Translations under genes and position numbers: made by a program
Shown here: one piece after another, positions 1 to 11,200 of the stretch
Layout of the letters: the number at the start of each line of letters is the position of its first letter
Numbering within the stretch: the first letter of the stretch is position 1
Source: Ochromonas danica
Lineage: Eukaryota > Sar > Chrysophyceae > Chromulinales > Chromulinaceae
Direction: 5' to 3'
DNA: 64,000 nucleotides
Assembly (NCBI GenBank): GCA_015146655.1
Contig: VKHL01000009.1
Coordinates: 186,001-250,000 of the forward strand
The notes under the pieces: generated by a model
What the model was told of the DNA's origin: nothing
Database searches by the model: none
The model's input: only the letters and a program-made list of their open reading frames with translations

Positions 1-62
1 AAGACATCACACAGTGAGACATTACAACACAGATAGAATAGATGGACAAGAGCCAAACTCAC

Positions 63-985
63 TTTGAGAATACTAGCAAGATATCTCCAAGAAGCGTCAG
101 TCAGCTTGCAAGCTTCAATGGCTAACACTTGAAGCGGTAACTTGCAAAGGTACGGTGTAATGGCCCGCAGCCCCAAATCACCGCCAATATCACACGAGCG
201 GAAAACTAACCAACGCATTTCAGCTTCTTCCTGGGCAGCCGTCAATGCTCTTCCCAAGGCTGTCATAAAGGCACTTCCTAACTTGACTAAATGGAAAGTA
301 ATCATTTGCAGATGATGACATTTCGCAATGAATTGTAGCAGTTCTCGAAGTAAAAGGGAATCATGAGAACGCAAAGCAGATGTCGAACGACGGCGATGGA
401 CACTTGCTCCACACGATCGATTCACTTCAATACTGCGAATCTCACGACAAGCCTGTTCGTTCATACAAAAGTCAACCAGGACCACAGGGGAGAGATCAAA
501 GTGAGAGCAAGTCTCAGCATACCAGTTTTGTCTGGAAGAATTTGATTAAGATAGGGATGTCATCGTCAGCAACTTCCAAGTCAGACAAGATCAATCTGCG
601 GCTGTCCAAGCCTTGGATCAACTGCCACGGCGGTGCACCACGATAGCTGCTGTCCTCTCTAAGAGGTGATGGTGAAGATGATCACAGTGCAAGCAAAGTT
701 GAAGTGATCGTCATGCGGTTAGCTTACTGGATGAGTTTCTTGAAGAGGTGGACAAGATCTCCTTTCATCACCACCTGGTCACCTCGGACTAAACGAAGAA
801 CAAAGTATCAACAACTGCAAGATAACGATGTAGCTTCTCTCTATAAGATCATCTCGTGACCTGGACGAGATTCGTTCAATGATAGTGAGCGTATGCGAAA
901 GATTTGACACGATTTCGTGAAAACGTGGAAACCATAAATAGTCAATTTCTTCAACGGCTTCAACTGACTGACCCTACCTTCCTCA
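63..985 (-). CDS. Leucine-rich-repeat protein, partial (3' end outside window)
   Basis: This is a spliced minus-strand gene recognised by leucine-rich, ribonuclease-inhibitor-like segments such as LPLQVLAIEACKLTDASW and LRRs around IRSIEVNRS. Exons that join in phase are 861..~985, 728..788, 523..658 and 63..452, with introns of 72, 69 and 70 nt. A GTGAGT donor at 62 opens an intron whose acceptor is not in the window, so the 3' part is missing. The 5' end is unresolved: an in-frame stop lies upstream of about 985 and no convincing ATG exon was found. LRR proteins of this type are protein-binding scaffolds, and in flagellates many are ciliary, but nothing here shows the partner. A second LRR gene lies at 40.6 kb and looks related only in fold. 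The splice phases make the coding call fairly firm; the function is unknown. Confidence 0.6.
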
Positions 986-1254
986 GCTTATAGAGTAATC
1001 AGTAAATTTTTTCTTCCACGATGATGGAGGAAGGACTGGATTTGGATTGGATTGCCTTTGACTGGCCGAGGGTATGAAATCAAGCGACAGCACCACAGCA
1101 TCAACAACAGTCACTCCAAAAAGCCAAATATTTGGACCTTTAGACGGAAGTTAACAATCTCGCCTCACCCACACAAAACAGACGTCCCGCTGTGATCATC
1201 AATATTGACTTCAAATATTAAACTCAATATCTGTTGTTCACCAATTGGATTAAA
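986..1254. other. Divergent gap between LRR gene and P-loop NTPase
   Basis: The gap lies between two divergently oriented genes and probably holds both promoters. A plus-strand ATG at 1021 opens a 17-codon frame ending at a GTATGA donor-like site, but no downstream acceptor in phase was found, so it is not called as an exon. Confidence 0.4.
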
Positions 1255-2504
1255 ATGTTCTTAAAAATTCGTACTCATCAAGTTCAAAGATGCTTCAAGT
1301 CGACTCTGATAAGAACATTCACTGCTACTGATCCTATTCATACCAAGCAAACGGTCCATTTTCGTACCAAAATTGCGATGATTCTCGGAAGTATCGTTGC
1401 GGGAACAGCTTTTTATTTTTCTCACAAAGATGATCTTGCGGTGTCGACGGCTGATTCAGTATTTTCTGCATTTTATCAAGGTCGAGGTTTTAATGTAGAC
1501 TCAGACAAGAAGGCCACCATTGTTCGTGAGGACCTTAATAAGAAACTGCTTGCATACTCAAACCCGAGGAAATCGATCTCTATGCGGTTGTGGTGGGTGA
1601 GAGAGGGTCTGGCAAGTCCACAGCGGTGCGCAAGGTCATCGCCTCCCTTGGCGAGCCAAGAGGTGTTGTCTACTTTAATACACCAGATAACCCCCGTTAT
1701 TTTTCTGTTCAACTTGCAAAGACTATAGGATTAAAAGATGAAATAGTGGGCGGAGTGCGTAGATATCTTTCCGGCCATAGCAAGGAGGAGAAAGAGTCAG
1801 ACATGAATTACGAGCCTCTCGCGACACACTCCAAGAGGCTTCGTAATGCTCTACTGGAGGCCGCGTCTGCCTTCAAGAAAAAGCATAAGAGACCATTGGT
1901 ATTGGTGATCGACTCAGCGGATCGTCTGGCTGAGAAAGAGCCGGAGTTCTTGGAAATCTTTCAAGACTTTGCCAAGGACTGTGCTTGTGAAGGCACCCTG
2001 CGCATCGTGTTCATCTTCAGGGATGGTTCTGCACTGCCACTGCTTCAAGGCTGCAGTGCAAGGTCGCGTGCTGAAGAACCATTGGAAGTAGGTGAGATAT
2101 CTGATGAAGACGCTGTCAAGTACTTGGTCAGCAAAAGCGTCCCCGAGCCGAACGCGAAAAGAGCTGTTAATGAGCTAACCGGCGGTCTGTTTATGGAATT
2201 GAATAAATATGTTCAGGTGCACAGCACGAAGACAATTGAAGCCCTTATCGAAGACAAGAATGATGTGATCGTCAAAGTGTTGAAGGAATTGCAACTACCT
2301 GTTAGCCATCCTCTCTTCGTAAAGATCAATCAAGGCAAGGTCATTCGGGCCGGCAAGGCACTTGACTATGACGTAAACAATGAGCAGATCGGTCTCTTGC
2401 TAGCTGCGAATATTTTGGCTGCACATCCAAGTACCTCTACATACACTTACACTTTCCATGACCGCCATACCGCCAATTTCTTTGCCAGGATGCTGAAGGA
2501 ATAG
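1255..2504 (+). CDS. P-loop NTPase with mitochondrial-type leader and one frame break
   Basis: The N-terminus (ATG at 1255) is rich in Arg, Lys, Ser and Thr without acidic residues, followed by a hydrophobic segment (MILGSIVAGTAFYF), as expected for an inner-membrane mitochondrial presequence. The NTPase core follows: Walker A GERGSGKST near 1593-1620 and a Walker B-like strand PLVLVIDSADR near 1895-1925. The C-terminal part is helical with no recognised domain. The overall plan resembles AAA/STAND-type ATPases found in fungi and stramenopiles. The leader frame and NTPase frame do not match: they meet near 1560-1590. Either one base is missing there (both sides read as coding), or a 47-nt intron with donor GTTCGT and acceptor CCCGAG at about 1522-1568 is removed in phase 0. 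Because the sequence on both sides resembles the usual run-up to Walker A, a single-base change is slightly favoured. Substrate unknown. Confidence 0.65.
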
Positions 2505-4183
2505 AGGAAGCAGATCTAATGTGTACTAGTAGTTGTTAATGCATTGAATGGACTGTAGTGACATTGTTAGCTAAGATAAAATTAACAACACAATTAGTTT
2601 ATATTTCACACAAGAGTCGAATACTTACAATGAACTACATCATACATTTCAATAACACCATCATAAGCCACTAAATAGCTGTATATAGATACATAAAGAT
2701 GTAACTCCTTAAGAGATTCAAATATAATAACAACAATTAGAACTTATACAATATACAATATAATAGAAATAAATATATAATCCCACAATCCCAAGTATCC
2801 CAATCGATAGTACAAGCAATCCATACAACCAAATAAGCTAAGACAAGCAAATAAGCTAATGGGTTATTCCTCGAGCGAGGAACTACATTGTGTTTATGTG
2901 TTTATCTATATTGTGTATAGTATAGTGTATATGTATATATAGCTATGTTAGTAGTACCAAGTGAAACATGAAACTTGTTTCGTGGTTGCTTGCTGTTCCG
3001 GCAGGGTGGTGGTCCAACACACCTTGAGCTATGTGGTTCACAAGTCTCCATATGTTTACAGAGTTATGTTTAGAGTTTTAATTTAAGCATATTCATTGTA
3101 TTTAGCTGCATAATATTACCTTCAATAATTGTTTTTTTGAGATAAAATTAGCCCAAAGAAATAGACGACTACTACTAAGTAGTATATAATTGACGACCAG
3201 CCGAGGAAACTGCTCTTGCGACAAAATGTTTATTGTCGATAACTTTTGATGTAATTAATATTATGCAATAATTTCAATTGAGTTTGATTCAGTATCTAAG
3301 TAGGAACATATTCATCAAAAAAAGTATTCAAAACAATAATTTTTTGCCATTGTGTTTTCACCCATTCATAAAACAAATCAAGTGTATTCAAACTCCTGTA
3401 ACTTCATCAGGATCCCTCTTTTTCATGTTAAACAAGTTAATTTGGAAGTAAGACTGAGCATTCTGTACCGTATCCAAATCGATTAGTTACATGAGGCGTA
3501 ATGATGCTGATATTCAGTTTTCAAAATCATATTAGTTTTTCTTTCCAAGTCGATTTACAGTCGTGTAACTTGCTTCCATTCGGCGGTAAAAAGATGATTG
3601 GCATCAGTTGGACATGCTACATGTTTTGGGTACCCTCAATCGTCAATGTTGGAAGTCTTTTGGCTCTTAAATGCGAAAAGGTCTTTAACTTCTAACCTTT
3701 AAAGTAGTATTAGTGCGTGGGAAATGTGTGTAATACACTAAAAGTTGTGTAATTCACTCAGCGGAACTGACATTTCCTCATCATTTGATCTTCTTCAGAC
3801 ATTTGCTCGACATTCTATGAGGCATGTCTGCAATCCTTTTTAACCAGAGATAAAACGTGACTAGCACTACGAACAGACGCAGTTTGACGATTCATTGTTG
3901 ACTGTGTCTTGCTATATCCCAGTTTTTGACGAATTTCAAAAAGCATTTTCAGATTTCAATTTTGAGGCTTCATTTGCAGATATTGCAAAGCAAACGCCGT
4001 TTCTCTGTTTTCTATAGCCATTCAAATATATGGTCAAACTTTCAGCGAATTTAATGAAGTAGCCATTGAGAATTGTTCGGAAATGGTGAAAATAAAAAAC
4101 GTCGCAACAGCAGTTTCCCCGGGTGGACCTAGAGACCGATATTGTCATAAATGGACCGATATGAAGAGCATTGTTACTACAAA
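2505..4183. other. AT-rich intergenic region, no gene seen
   Basis: About 1.7 kb between convergent genes. Only short frames are present, with no domain or splice support. A small perfect hairpin (7-bp arms TTCCTCG/CGAGGAA) sits near 2869-2884. I see no RNA gene or mobile element. Confidence 0.6.
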
Positions 4184-6009
4184 TTACTCGCAAGCGTCAC
4201 CCATTGGATTTTCTCCAGAAGCCTGCTGGAGAACATTATCCCCGAAATACACAACATTCGACAGTCGACCATTGGGATGAGCATGGTGATGCTGCAGATG
4301 CAGTCCAAAGAGGAAAGCTCGACTATTGGTGTTATCTGTGTTGGAAAACTGAACCAAAAACTCATTCTGTCCCACAACCATCGCACTGCTATTCACACGG
4401 AAAGTATGATAGCCGCCGAGTGCTTCAAGCCCTGAATAAACCTGTTTACCATTGATGTACAACACCAAAGGATCATCACGAGACACGAAGAGACTCAAGG
4501 TACTCAACTGTTCAGCCTGCTTGATAACATAATGACCTCTGGCCCAGACAAAGCAATCTCTCGGATAGGCTTTATTGGTTGCAAATGGGAAAAAATACTC
4601 TCCAACGCTGAGAAAACCAAACGTTGGAGCCAGTCGACGATAAGAAGTGTCGACATTTTGAATATGACCAATCGCTGCAGCAAACCCACTGGAAGGAAAG
4701 GTATACGATATATTCCACTCCGTCACGAAACCTGTAGGGGGCGGGACTGCGAAATCTTCACTGACAGCTTCGCCTAAGCGCTGCGCCAATGGAGGAAGTC
4801 GCTTACTGTTTGTCAGAGCTGGTCCATGTTGATACCAATACATCACTGACTGTGTGAAATCCTGCAACACGCCATATTCAAAGCTGAAGTCGGATACAAA
4901 GGGCAACTGAAACTCTTCGGTGAAAAAACGGTAAGCCGAGAAGTGGTTACTATTGTTTCCGTACATGAAACCCCAATCAGGGAAGTTATGGAACTTTTCA
5001 AAGCAGCAAGAAGTTCCGAAGAAATCTTCACCTCCTGTACCCTTTAAAACACGAGGATTTGTGGAAGGATCCAGCAAAATCACTTCACCACCATTATGAA
5101 ACCACGCATCACGCTTATCAAGAATAGTGAGACCAAAGGTGAAGCCTAGTAGATAGCCACTGCCACGAGCATGACCGACGTGATAGGATCGCTTGAACTC
5201 ATGTGGTTGACCATGCGGCTTCAACAGGCGACGGTCTTCCATTCCATAGCTTGCGTGAAAACGAAGTGGCTCTGGGAAAGGACAACGTGGATCATACATG
5301 TCATAACTGATCTGAGACCACACACGCATCCTGATATCTCTGGGTTCCTCGTTAATCAAAGTGAACTTGATTCTCTTCGCAAAAGGAAGCGGCGCCACCA
5401 AAGTGAATGCACCGTTCTCCGAGATTTTGAACAAGTTGTTGTCTGCGCCATAGCCAGAAAAGGTGTTGCCCCACGAATCATCGTGATCATGATAGATCCC
5501 AAAGAAGGCACCCAGCGGTGCTTCCACGGCAGGAGTAGGCGAGTCATCATAGTAGATGCGCAACACCATCATCATGGCATCCTTCGTGCGAACACAGCGC
5601 TTAGGACGACTCGGCGATGTACCCATGCCAGTTACCAACCAAAACAGCCTGTTAACAAACAAAACGAGAGGTAACCATCATGAGTAACGAGATAAACTAG
5701 GATGAGGACTGAGGAGCGAGAGAAGACGTACTTTATGCATCCCGGCCCTTCTATATCAGCCAACACGGTCTCCAGGGTTCTGGAAATGCATGATCGAAAT
5801 GCGATCTTATTGGGGACGCGAAGCTTAGGCAATGTCAGCATGCTATGGAAGGAGGCCACAGTTTCTGTGTTGGGACAGGTGGAGGAGTTCCTCAAGCTGT
5901 AGTGGTCTAGATTGGAATAGATAGCAAGTGGAAGAAGGGCGAGAAGAAGGCCAAATAATGCCAATCTGCTGCCGAAGGTAACGGAGAGCATCATGGCAGG
6001 TAATGACAT
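4184..6009 (-). CDS. GH172 (DUF2961) family glycoside hydrolase-like protein
   Basis: Two exons (5732..6009 and 4184..5648, intron 83 nt, GTACGT/AACAG, phase 2) encode about 580 residues. The family is recognised from the signature run GPGCIKLFWLVTGM, then LRIYYDDSPTPAVEAPLGAFFG, and the later GTGGEDFFGTSCCF, which corresponds to the GTGTEDYF block of DUF2961 proteins. Characterised GH172 enzymes act on fructofuranosides or arabinofuranosides; the substrate here is unknown. In many relatives the PLG-DFFG motif has Asp where this protein has Ala. A hydrophobic N-terminal segment (LALFGLLLALLPLAIY) after about 15 residues indicates a signal anchor or signal peptide, so the protein enters the secretory route. 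The C-terminal third has a jelly-roll-like part. ATG at 6009 is the first in frame; ATG at 5994 is an alternative. The family is mostly bacterial and fungal, so its origin in an alga deserves phylogeny. Confidence 0.85.
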
Positions 6010-6535
6010 TATTTTGAACCAAATGATTGGATTTGGTTCCGTTCATCAGAAAATTACAACAACACAAGCTTTTCACGAGTTTTTTGCTCCAAAAAAACCC
6101 GAAATTTACTTCACCACAAGAGATTCACAACAAGGATAAGCACAATAGGAACATGTAAGATGAGATTTGGATCGCAAATGTGGTGAATATCAATTGAGTG
6201 GCGCGGAAGTGGAAGCGGTATGTCTTTTGAAATAACAATACTAAAAGCTACCTTAAAAATAAGTAAAACCGGCAAAATTCCATAAAACGGACTTCGAAGC
6301 CACATAAAATGGATCGTCGTAATATGACTATCTTCTTAAGTTAACTATTACAGAGAGCGGTGTTCGCCCGCAATTTGGCTGGAATGGGATTGGGAAGATT
6401 GATTTTGGATATTAGCAGCATCGACTACTAGGTTTTCTATTTCCTACTAGTGTTAAGACTTTCTCCTCTTACATTATTGACTCTTCCCTGATTTTTTACT
6501 ATCCCATAGATCACCTAGAATATTTTTTTCTTATT
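6010..6535. other. Divergent intergenic region between GH172 and kinase genes
   Basis: About 0.5 kb between two head-to-head genes and therefore the likely site of both promoters. The sequence is AT-rich with no supported gene or repeat. Confidence 0.5.
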
Positions 6536-7924
6536 ATGTCGGAGGTAAACAAAGATCATTTTCCTGCTGTCTGAAATATTCGTTTTTTTGTCTTTGCAAT
6601 GTACTCATTGAGAGAATGAATTTCTTTCTCCCTTTCCCATGTTGATGTCTTCTGTAGTCTAATGAGGAACCTCGTGCTGCTCGTAAATCAGTCTTTCAAA
6701 AAATGACTTCCGCTCTCTTCGGTGTCTTTGGCAGCGAAGAGCCCGCGAAAACCAACTTCGAGATCTCTTCGCCTTATAATTTCAAGCACCACGCCCATGT
6801 CCAGGCTGATCCACATTCGTCTACAGGCTTCACGGTACGCCTCTTTTCTCACTTCCCCTCTACCGAACATGTTGTGATTGGCTGCGGGAACTGTTTAGGG
6901 TCTGCCTCCAGCTATGAGACAAGTCTTGAAGGCCTCTGGTATCACTAAAGAAGAGACTGATCTTAACCCACAAGCTGTCTTGGATGTGCTGACTTTTCAT
7001 ATGGAGGGACCACCACCTCGCCCACCAACGCGCTCTAGCATTGCAAAGCATATTAATAAAGATCGTTTGCTGCGTCAAGAGAGCTACAAGAACTATTATG
7101 GCGGGTTGAAGAAATTGGGCCAAGGAGCATCGGGTATTGTCTATTCTGCTACTGACCGTCGATCGGGTAGAAAGGTGGCCTTGAAGATTGCACCCATTAA
7201 TGAGTTAGCGGAGCTGGTGAATGAGATTGGATTGCAGTGTCTGTCTCGCCATCCCAATATTGTTGAATTCATTGAAGCTTTCCAAGGACCTGATGAGATT
7301 TGCATTGTGATGGAACTTATGATTGGAGGCAGTTTGACTGATTGCTGTGATGTGCGTCGCCCCATGTCCGAGCCCATGATTGCTTATGTCTGCAAGGGGA
7401 TGTTGATGGCTTTGAGCTTCATGCACAGAGAGTTCCGTCTTCATCGCGATATCAAGAGTGATAACGTGCTCATTAACTATGAAGGTGAGGTCAAGGTGGC
7501 CGATTTTGGATTTGCCATCAACCTGACAGCTGAACAAGTCAAGCGCACGTCAGTCGTGGGCACACCTTATTGGATGGCGCCTGAGTTGATTCGTGGCCTG
7601 GAATATGATTTCAAGGTTGATATCTGGAGTTTGGGTATTACCGCTATTGAGATGGCTGAGGGAGAACCTCCTTTACTCAACGAGCCTCCTCTCCGTGCCT
7701 TATTATTGATTACAACAAATAAGGCACCTTCTTTGAACAATCAAAAGTATCGTTGGTCGCAAGAATTCAATCATTTCTTGACGCAATGTTTGCAGAAAGA
7801 TGCTGATAGGCGCGCTACAGCAGATCAACTTCTCTTGCATCCTTTCATTCAGTCAGCTTGCTCTCAAGAACAGTTTGCTGAATTTGCGCGGCAGTGTTTA
7901 CAAAAGAAGACAGGAAAGAAGTAG
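6536..7924 (+). CDS. p21-activated kinase (PAK)-like Ser/Thr protein kinase
   Basis: Three exons (6536..6544, 6658..6834, 6899..7924) with introns of 113 and 64 nt give about 403 residues. The N-terminus carries a CRIB/PBD motif (ISSPYNFKHHAHV followed by STGFTGLP across the second intron), which binds Rac/Cdc42-type GTPases. The kinase domain is complete: LGQGASGIVYSA glycine loop, VALKI lysine, HRDIKSDN catalytic loop, ADFGFA, and a PAK-type activation segment VVGTPYWMAPE. All catalytic residues are present, so it should be active, probably switched on by a Rho-family GTPase and acting on the cytoskeleton. The first exon (only ATG TCG GAG) is inferred from a good donor, an acceptor at 6657 and an open frame; the conservative alternative is the ATG at 6703. 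Confidence 0.9.
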
Positions 7925-8279
7925 ATGATTGATCTATTCCACATTCTCCCTGTGCGCGTTTATTCTTTGTCGGTACATTCAATGCTCTCTTTCTCTATCC
8001 AAGCCACTACATAGAATTCTCATGCTGCTGCCGCTAATAACTTCTGAGTTGCTTGGCAGTGCATTGATAAAGTCTGGGTAGTTGTTGGTTATGTGCGTAT
8101 AGTAGATGTAGGTTGGGTAGCTGCATAGATTATGCCTGACATTCTCAAAGTGTCAATTTTACTTAAAATGCACACAAACCGCCTTACCCTTTCTTATTAT
8201 TTCCCTTCCCATACTTCACGAATTAACATATTTACATAGTATAGTGCATGTCACAGTAGCACAAACAAATCGACCATTT
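7925..8279. other. Convergent 3' gap
   Basis: About 0.35 kb between convergent stop codons, holding the two 3' UTRs. Nothing else is visible. Confidence 0.5.
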
Positions 8280-11200
8280 CTATGCGAATCGTCTGCTTTG
8301 CAAGAACTGCACGATCTCTTTGGCAGAGGCTCTACAAGTTGGATCAATCACCAAACACATGCGCAATAATTGAAGAAGCCAACTACCCCATTTCAATGGA
8401 AGTCGGTTCTTAAGAACATCCATGTTGTTTTCAAAGAAATGATTGGTTGGAAGAAGTTCCCCTTTGGTAACCCAATAGAAGACACAAACACCAAAGGCAT
8501 AGATGTCACTCCGATCTGTCACATATTCAATAACATGAGGAGATCGTGTGAATTTGTTTGCTTTGAGTTGCACACGAGTCAATTCTGGTGGGGCAGTTAA
8601 AAGATATCCCCAATCAGCTCGTCCTTGAGAACGATCACAACCTTCTTCCCGTGGATTCTCTAAGAACCAGTAATTACCTAATTTAATCATAATGACATTA
8701 AATGGATTATCACGTAAAGATATATTCTCAGTGGGAAGTTGTAGTTGTACACAATGTGGAGAGAAATTGCGATGGATAATATGATCACGATGTAGATCCT
8801 CCAAAGCCATGGCAATTTGTGTTAACATCTGACAAAAGTCTTTCTCAGTCACTTTCTCCCAATTCTCCCACAAGTAATCCATCATCGTTGGTCCATCAAC
8901 ACATTCCATGATGACAACAGCCATTCTTTCTTGTATAGCACGAAATCCATTTGAATCATAAGAAGCAATATCATGCACAGCAAAGTCAAAGATCTTTGTG
9001 TTATGACGAGATATTCTTCCAACTAATGTTAAGGCTTGATCACGCATGAAATTCTCATCTCCTTGATTTAGAATAGGTGTACAAATAACACGCACTACTT
9101 CATTGGTAGAACAGTCTTGACAACGTATTACCAAGGTATTAGGTGTTCCTTTAATAGTACTATTCTTCTTTTTATTTAAATGTGGATATTTCGGGAAAGA
9201 TATTTCCACATTATCCTCACCCATGAGAAAGCGTAAACGATTCAAAATAGTGGAAGGATGTACCACATAATCTAATAGCTTCTGAAACTCTTTAGCATAA
9301 TTCTCTTGTACTTGTAAAGCAGGTGCATAACTAAATTTCAAGGTTAACCAGGCAACTTCTCGTTGTTTCTTTTCTTCTTCACTCATTGCAAATCTTTCTC
9401 GTTCTTCTGCTAATAACATCAATCGACGTGCTTCACAGTATAACTTAGTTTCTATTGATAATAACTCTTTATATTTCAAATGTGCTCGATATTGAAGAAT
9501 TTCTTCCAGTGAAGCTTGTTGACCAAAATTAAAGACTTTGCCACTCTTCGTCACAATCTCACTCTTCTTTCCTTGCAAGGCATTTTCCATTTCTATTAAT
9601 TGATTACGAGCCATATAACCACCAAAGGCAATGTCTGATTCTTTCAATCCTCGTTGTGGTATATTACTTGAAGTCCATATTGGAGGCAATTCAAAGATTG
9701 AATTGTCTTCTTCATCTCGATGATTGTAAACGACCTCGGCCACGCGGATTTTGGTCTTAGTCTGTCCAATAATAGTCCAATCATGCAGATAGATCTTTGT
9801 CTGATGCTTCCAAGCAGGTCCCTTCCAATAGACCTCACAATATGGACTGGCTGCTTCACGATCCACAGATGGTAATTTCATCAATTTCTTTAGCTGCAGC
9901 TTCCATCTCACACTATCCTTGACATCCTGCATCGTCGTCTTACTTTGTTTATTATGGAAAGTTAGTAGAACGGCTAAATTCCCAGAGATGGGGATAGGAT
10001 CGCTTTCAATTATGGACGCGTCAGGCTTGAGGTGATAGAGACGCATGCCCTTCGGCGGCTTCTTTAGTTCCTAAACAATCATCAACACATGTTTTAATCA
10101 CTAACAAGTCTACAAGCAAGCCGATTACAAACCTTTTCTTGTATTTCCACCATACCCAAGAACTTGGATCGTTCACCAAGTTCATTTCTGTGGAAAACGC
10201 AAATCTTCAATCCTGGTGGTTCTTCTCCAAACTCTCCCATCATTGGTCGAGTGATCATATCGTTGGAAGTACTATTCTTTCTATCATTCTGATTATTAGT
10301 CATTGATGCTAGAATACGTTTAGCAGGCTTGGGAGGAAGAATGGAACGTCCATGTGCATCCACCAGACAAAAGTGATAGCGAAGAATGTATTGTGTAACT
10401 TTCCTCATGTCCTCTTCCCATTTCAATAGTTCTTCATCCGCTGCGGATAGAGAAGGTTGTTGAGAGATTTCTGATTGATTATCATCGATCAATTCGTCTT
10501 TTCCTTCCTTTTCCTCTGTCTCTTCTGTAATCATTGGTAAATTACTCTCTTTAGCCATACTCTTTCTGACAACTTCAATGGCTTTAGCTTCAAGTTCTGC
10601 TTTCATCTCGTTCTCAATCTCATGTCTATGAACTTCTTCTGCTTCACTAACAGCTTTCTCAACGAGTTTACTAAACTCTTGCTTCCACTTCACTTCTTCT
10701 TCACCCCAAACTTTTATCCAATATTCATGAGCTTTCTGCTTGCAAACAATACAAAAGGGTTGTCCTTTGAGATTCTCAATGGGTCTTAAGAATCTGTGAG
10801 GGTGAGCCATGAACCAGGCTCTGTCTCTTTCTGCTTGCTTGAGGACTTCGTCGAGATCAACTTTCTTCTCGCCGTCTTCTACAACAGGTTTGTCATCATC
10901 GTTCTTGTTGGCGTCCTGATTATCCCCTTCATCATCTCGCTTCCCTTGACTACTCTTTCCTCGCCGTCGTTGTCTACTTTTGACCCGTTTGTCTTTCTTA
11001 TGAATACCTAAGGCTAACTCAGCCTCATACTTGCTGTGATTGAGAGACTTGATCACTCCATGCAATAGAGGGAATAGCTCGACAAGCAATGCGGAAAACT
11101 AAAGTGGTGAAGAGGAGAAATGAGCTGGACAGTCAGTGAGCTGAACAGTAACATAATACCTACCTGGACTAACTCATCTCTCAAGAAGACTTGAGATTGT

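Noticed and set aside
363-646. Two plus-strand frames of 60 and 88 codons
   Set aside because: They overlap exons of the minus-strand LRR gene, which has consistent splice phases and protein repeats.
3501-4280. Several short frames between the NTPase and GH172 genes
   Set aside because: AT-rich chance frames, no domain, no ATG or splice context in common with neighbours.
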